Below are positions 6,097 through 9,235 of a DNA stretch of 9,235 nucleotides, one piece after another; within the stretch, counting starts at the first letter, position 1; every line of letters begins with the position of its first letter. The notes under the pieces were generated by a model, which had not been told where the DNA came from, searched no databases, and saw only the letters and a list, made by a program, of their open reading frames with translations. Both the position numbers and the translations under genes were made by a program. The stretch comes from an uncultured Opitutaceae bacterium (lineage in GTDB: Bacteria > Verrucomicrobiota > Verrucomicrobiae > Opitutales > Opitutaceae), in NCBI GenBank assembly GCA_946482625.1, contig CAMLSH010000115.1:1-9235 (forward strand), in the 5' to 3' direction.

Positions 6097-8058
6097 ATGC
6101 GCCTCCTCGGCCTCAGCGCCTACTACCACGACTCCGCCGCCGTCCTCCTCGAAGACGGCGTCATCGTCGCGGCCGCCCAAGAGGAACGCTTCACCCGCAT
6201 CAAACACGACGCCTCCTTTCCCCGCGCCGCCACCGCCTACTGTCTCTCGCAAGCCACCGGCCCGCTCGACGGCATCGTCTACTACGAAAAGCCGCTCCTC
6301 AAATTCGAGCGCATCCTCACCACTGCCATCGCCGTCGCCCCTCGCGGCTTCCGCGCTTTCGCCGCCGCCATGCCCGGCTGGCTCCGCGAAAAACTCTGGC
6401 TCCGCTCCGTCATCGCGGACGAACTCGCCGCCCTCGGCCACCGCGACGTCCCCATCCACTTCTCCGGCCACCACCAAGCCCACGCCGCCAGCGCGTTCTA
6501 TCCCTCGCCCTTCGACCGCGCCGCCATCCTCACCCTCGACGGCGTCGGCGAATGGTCCACCACGACCCTCGGCCACGGCCAGGGCAACCACATCGAACTT
6601 CTCCACGAACTGCGTTTCCCGCATTCGCTCGGCCTCCTGTATTCTGCGTTCACCTACCACTGCGGCTTCCGCGTCAACTCCGGTGAGTACAAACTCATGG
6701 GCCTCGCCCCCTACGGCGAACCCCGCTTCGCGAAACTCATCCGCGACCACCTGCTCGATCTCCGCGACGACGGCTCCTTCCGTCTCAACCTCGATTACTT
6801 CGGCTACCTCCACGGCCAGACCATGACCAACGCCCGCTTCGCCGCGCGCCTCGGCATCCCCGCCCGCCCGCCCGAAGCCCCGCTCGAACAGGTCCACTGC
6901 GATCTCGCCCGCTCGATCCAAGACGTCACCGAGGAGATCGTCCTCCGCCTCGCCCGCACCCTCCACACGATGACCGGCGAAGAAAACCTCTGCATGGCCG
7001 GCGGCGTAGCGCTCAACTGCGTCGTCAACGCCCGCCTCCTTCGTGAAGGCCCCTTCACCAACGTCTGGATACAGCCCGCCGCCGGCGACGCCGGCGGCGC
7101 CCTCGGTGCCGCCCTCGCCTTCCACCACTCCGCTGGATCCGCGACGCCCTCGTCACGCATAACCTCCATCCCGCTTCCGGGCTCCCCCTCGTCGCACGCA
7201 TCCTCCCCGAACACCCACACACCCTCCGATTTTGCGCCTTCTGAGCCTTTTGTGGCCAAACTTTCCTCCTCCGTTTCGCGCTCTCGCGTCACCTCTTCCG
7301 ACACCATGCGCGGCGCCTTCCTTGGCCCGGCGTACACCGACACTGAAATCGCCGCCGCACTCACCGCCCCCGGACTCCTGCCCCACGCCGAAAATTTCAC
7401 CAACACCTCCGCGCTCCACACGCGTCTCGCCGCACTCCTTGCCTCCGGCGCCGTCCTCGGTTTCTGCCAGGGTCGCGCCGAGTTCGGCCCTCGCGCCCTC
7501 GGTGCCCGCTCCATCCTCGCCGATCCGCGCTCGCCCGACATGCAGCGCCGCTTGAACCTCAAAATCAAAGCCCGCGAATCCTTCCGCCCCTTCGCCCCCA
7601 TCGTCCTCGCCGAACGCGCCACCGAATTCTTCGACCTTCCCGCGCCTTCGCCCTACATGCTCTTCACCGCGCCCGTATCCAGCTCTCAACGTCTCCCGCT
7701 CCCCGCCGGCTCCGCTGATTCTCTTTGGCAGCAACGCCTCGCCACCCCGCATTCCACGATTCCCGCCGTCACCCACGTCGATTACTCCGCACGCGTGCAG
7801 ACGGTCGACCGTGCCGAAAACCCCGCGCTCCACGCCCTCCTCTCCGCGTTCGCCGAACTCACGGGCTGCCCCGTCCTCGTGAACACCTCCTTCAATGTCC
7901 GCGGCGAGCCTCCTGTCTGCCACCCGCGCGAAGCCATCGCCGGTTTCCTCGCCACCGACATGGACGCCCTCGCCTTCGGCCCCTACCTCGTGGAGAAGAA
8001 AAACCTCCCCTCCACTCTCCTCCGCGCGACGCAACCCCGTCACTTCGCTCCCGACTAA
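6097..8058 (+). CDS. O-carbamoyltransferase (TobZ/NodU family) with an insertion between its domains
   Basis: The 653-residue product should transfer a carbamoyl group from carbamoyl phosphate, via carbamoyl-adenylate, to a hydroxyl of a sugar or other acceptor. The start MRLLGLSAYYHDSAA is canonical. The Kae1-like domain shows HHQAH (125-129) and LDGVGEW, so His125, His129 and Asp148 match in spacing the TobZ metal ligands (His114, His118, Asp137). Further motifs are GEYKLMGLAPYG (196-207) and AGGVALN (301-307). The YrdC-like domain has RAEFGPRALG (460-469), KARESFRPFAP (491-501) and NTSFNVRGEPP (596-606). Family members are usually about 570-615 residues. The excess is explained by a Ser/Pro-rich stretch at 345-403 between 'GALGAALAFHH' and 'MRGAFLGPAY'. 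All recognised active-site motifs are present, so activity is likely. The acceptor is unknown. Confidence 0.95.
   Translation: MRLLGLSAYYHDSAAVLLEDGVIVAAAQEERFTRIKHDASFPRAATAYCLSQATGPLDGIVYYEKPLLKFERILTTAIAVAPRGFRAFAAAMPGWLREKLWLRSVIADELAALGHRDVPIHFSGHHQAHAASAFYPSPFDRAAILTLDGVGEWSTTTLGHGQGNHIELLHELRFPHSLGLLYSAFTYHCGFRVNSGEYKLMGLAPYGEPRFAKLIRDHLLDLRDDGSFRLNLDYFGYLHGQTMTNARFAARLGIPARPPEAPLEQVHCDLARSIQDVTEEIVLRLARTLHTMTGEENLCMAGGVALNCVVNARLLREGPFTNVWIQPAAGDAGGALGAALAFHHSAGSATPSSRITSIPLPGSPSSHASSPNTHTPSDFAPSEPFVAKLSSSVSRSRVTSSDTMRGAFLGPAYTDTEIAAALTAPGLLPHAENFTNTSALHTRLAALLASGAVLGFCQGRAEFGPRALGARSILADPRSPDMQRRLNLKIKARESFRPFAPIVLAERATEFFDLPAPSPYMLFTAPVSSSQRLPLPAGSADSLWQQRLATPHSTIPAVTHVDYSARVQTVDRAENPALHALLSAFAELTGCPVLVNTSFNVRGEPPVCHPREAIAGFLATDMDALAFGPYLVEKKNLPSTLLRATQPRHFAPD
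7230..7259 (+). repeat. Dispersed 30-base repeat, copy A, inside the carbamoyltransferase gene
   Basis: The word starting TTTTGCGCCT and ending TTTTGTGGCCAA matches 27 of 30 bases of the copy at 8339-8368, in the same orientation. In the enzyme it is read as FAPSEPFVAK (379-388), within the Ser/Pro-rich insertion. In the frame starting one base earlier (7228 minus one) it is closed by a TGA at 7241-7243. Related T-rich 'TTTGCGCC...TTTGCGGCC' words are, from memory, widespread in verrucomicrobial and related genomes, but no search was made. Confidence 0.65.
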
Positions 8059-8118
8059 GCATCACACTCCCCGGCAGCTTTCAGTCTTCACTTTTCCCTC
8101 TTCAGTCGTCTCCGCCCC

Positions 8119-8283
8119 ATGCGCCCTCTCAAAAACCTCGTTGCCCTCCTCCGCGAACTCTGGGCGTTCGCGCGCGAGCACAAAGCCTGGTGGATCATCC
8201 CCGTCGCCTGCCTCTTGCTCCTCGTCGGCGTCCTCATAGTCGGCGTATCCACAATCTCCCCGTTCATCTACTCCCTCTTTTAG
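8119..8283 (+). CDS. DUF5989-family small membrane peptide (54 residues)
   Basis: From ATG 8119 this frame gives a 54-residue peptide: an amphipathic, charged N-terminus (LRELWAFAREHK, 11-22), one hydrophobic span (about 24-44), and the C-terminus ISPFIYSLF. The order 'W-F-R-x-x-K-x-W-W-P' followed by a membrane helix and terminal 'PFIY-LF' is what I recall for DUF5989, a family of unknown function frequently next to SxtJ and carbamoyltransferase genes. It lies 60 bases after the carbamoyltransferase stop in the same direction. It is short enough to be missed by automatic gene callers. No Shine-Dalgarno is visible. It may be a partner or anchor of the membrane-bound modification enzymes. Confidence 0.85.
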   Translation: MRPLKNLVALLRELWAFAREHKAWWIIPVACLLLLVGVLIVGVSTISPFIYSLF

Positions 8284-8338
8284 ACGCAGCCCCCGAAACC
8301 ACCGCGTCCACCAGCCCGCCGCGCCTCGCCTCTCCATT

Positions 8339-8368
8339 TTTTGCGCCTCCTGCGCCTTTTGCGGCCAA
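8339..8368 (+). repeat. Dispersed 30-base repeat, copy B, intergenic
   Basis: This copy of the 30-base word lies in the 112-base gap between the DUF5989 and SGNH genes, 28 bases before the SGNH start. It differs from copy A at three positions (C for T, C for A, C for T) and is internally repetitive (GCGCCTCCT, GCGCCTTTT, GCGGCC). Its short distance to the start codon means it may sit in the translation leader of the SGNH gene. Confidence 0.65.
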
Positions 8369-8395
8369 CCCGAACACCGCCCGCCCTCTCCCCCC

Positions 8396-9235
8396 ATGGA
8401 GCCCACCCCTACAGCATTCCCCCGAGCTCCTCTGTCTTTCCCCCGCAAACTCCTCTACGCCGCCATCCTCACAGTCTTCACGTTCGCGCTCCTGCTCGGC
8501 GCGCTCGAACTCGTCCTTCGGCTTACCGGCCACGGCCATTCTCCCGATTTCGTCCGTCGCGAAAAACTCCCCGACGGCTCCGTCATTTTCCGCGAAAACC
8601 GCGACTTCGCCGTCCCGTTCTTCTCCGAACAGCTCGTCCGCCGCCCCCAGCCCTTCCGCCTCTCCGCGAAGAAATCTCCCGGCACCATCCGCATCTTCGT
8701 CCTCGGCAGCTCCGCCGCCATGGGCGATCCCGAGGCCTCCTTCTCGATCACCCGCCTCCTCGAGGTCCAGCTCCGCGCCGCGTATCCGGAGAATAAATTC
8801 GAAGTCATCAACGCCGCCGTCACCGCCATCAACTCCCACATCGTCCGCGGCATTGCCGAAGACTGTGCGCAACTCGAACCCGACCTCTTCGTCGTCTACG
8901 AGGGCCACAACGAGGTGATCGGTCCCTTCGGCCCCACCGGCGTCTTTACTGCTTTTCTCCGCTCCGAGGCCGCCGTCCGCACCGCCATCTGTCTCAAACG
9001 CACCCGCACCGGCCAGCTCCTCGCCTCCCTCGCCCGGCGCGGCCAAAGCGCCCCCGAAAAATGGGGCGGCATGGAAATGTTTCTCGAGCACCAGATCGCC
9101 GCCGATGACCCTCGTCTCGACAACGTACGCGCTCACTTCCGCGCCAACCTCGGCTCCATCGTCCGCTCCGCCAACCGGGTCGGAGCATCCGCGATCCTCT
9201 GCACCACGCTCGCGAACCAGCGCGACTTCGCCCCT
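8396..9235 (+). CDS. Membrane-anchored SGNH/GDSL-type protein, N-terminal 280 residues (runs off right edge)
   Basis: The frame from ATG 8396 is open for 280 codons to the window edge. A hydrophobic span at about 19-41 (LLYAAILTVFTFALLLGALELVL) suggests an N-terminal anchor with the catalytic domain outside the cytoplasm. SGNH blocks are visible: FVLGSSAAMG (101-110, Ser106 as candidate nucleophile), NAAVTAINS (139-147, where the usual block II Gly is Ala), and YEGHNEVIG (Asn172 in block III). 'GHNE' with a preceding 'PDLFVVYEG' is what I recall of large SGNH proteins of Verrucomicrobiota and Planctomycetota that may carry C-terminal tetratricopeptide repeats. The C-terminal Asp/His catalytic block is not in the window. 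The likely role is acyl transfer or deacylation on an envelope glycan or lipid. It follows the DUF5989 gene by 112 bases, probably in the same operon. Confidence 0.88.
   Translation, partial: MEPTPTAFPRAPLSFPRKLLYAAILTVFTFALLLGALELVLRLTGHGHSPDFVRREKLPDGSVIFRENRDFAVPFFSEQLVRRPQPFRLSAKKSPGTIRIFVLGSSAAMGDPEASFSITRLLEVQLRAAYPENKFEVINAAVTAINSHIVRGIAEDCAQLEPDLFVVYEGHNEVIGPFGPTGVFTAFLRSEAAVRTAICLKRTRTGQLLASLARRGQSAPEKWGGMEMFLEHQIAADDPRLDNVRAHFRANLGSIVRSANRVGASAILCTTLANQRDFAP

Noticed and set aside
7129..7305. Carbamoyltransferase as a frameshifted pseudogene
   Set aside because: The frame is open throughout, and all catalytic motifs on both sides are in the same frame.
7725..8918. 397-codon plus-strand frame across carbamoyltransferase, DUF5989 and SGNH genes
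   Set aside because: Arg/Pro/Ser-rich shadow in a different frame from three supported genes.
1..9235. tRNA, rRNA, CRISPR array, insertion sequence or riboswitch
   Set aside because: No cloverleaf, rRNA-like stretch, regularly spaced repeats, transposase motifs or recognised aptamer were seen by eye.

Overview
The window looks like a high-GC chromosomal segment from a member of the Verrucomicrobiota, most likely Opitutaceae. The clues are the strong preference for C at third codon positions, two LacI-type regulators next to a TonB-dependent receptor (TBDR) whose mature N-terminus carries 'VVKLSAFTVS...GY', a carbamoyltransferase/SxtJ/DUF5989/SGNH gene set, and start codons without Shine-Dalgarno sequences. 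The taxonomic call is inference from recall of these families; no search was run. I saw no tRNA, rRNA, CRISPR array or insertion sequence.

Left region (1-5564), probably a nutrient-uptake locus. The first 28 codons of an inner-membrane MFS transporter (AmpG-like) run off the left edge on the minus strand. A 543-bp divergent region (86-628) separates it from two tandem, overlapping LacI-family regulator genes (629-1702 and 1653-2783) whose recognition helices are nearly identical. A 342-bp leader (2784-3125) follows, then a TBDR gene (3126-5564) with a signal peptide, plug and barrel, closed by a strong intrinsic terminator (5607-5639). Both non-coding regions hold operator-like sequences with a central CG, and they share an exact 12-base word in inverted orientation. 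The model I infer is that the regulators control their own gene, the TBDR (outer membrane) and possibly the MFS transporter (inner membrane). The substrate cannot be read from the sequence.

Right region (5688 to the right edge), a separate rightward gene set: an SxtJ-family membrane protein, a TobZ/NodU-type O-carbamoyltransferase, a 54-residue DUF5989 membrane peptide, and the N-terminal 280 residues of a membrane-anchored SGNH/GDSL-type protein that runs off the right edge. The spacing (46, 60 and 112 bp) and common direction suggest one operon. The likely theme is carbamoyl and acyl modification of an envelope or secreted molecule, with no biosynthetic genes for the acceptor in view.

The most unusual local feature is a Ser/Pro-rich insertion of about 59 residues between the two domains of the carbamoyltransferase. 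It contains a 30-base word repeated with 27/30 identity, in the same orientation, about 1.1 kb downstream just before the SGNH gene. This looks like a dispersed repeat captured in frame inside an enzyme gene.
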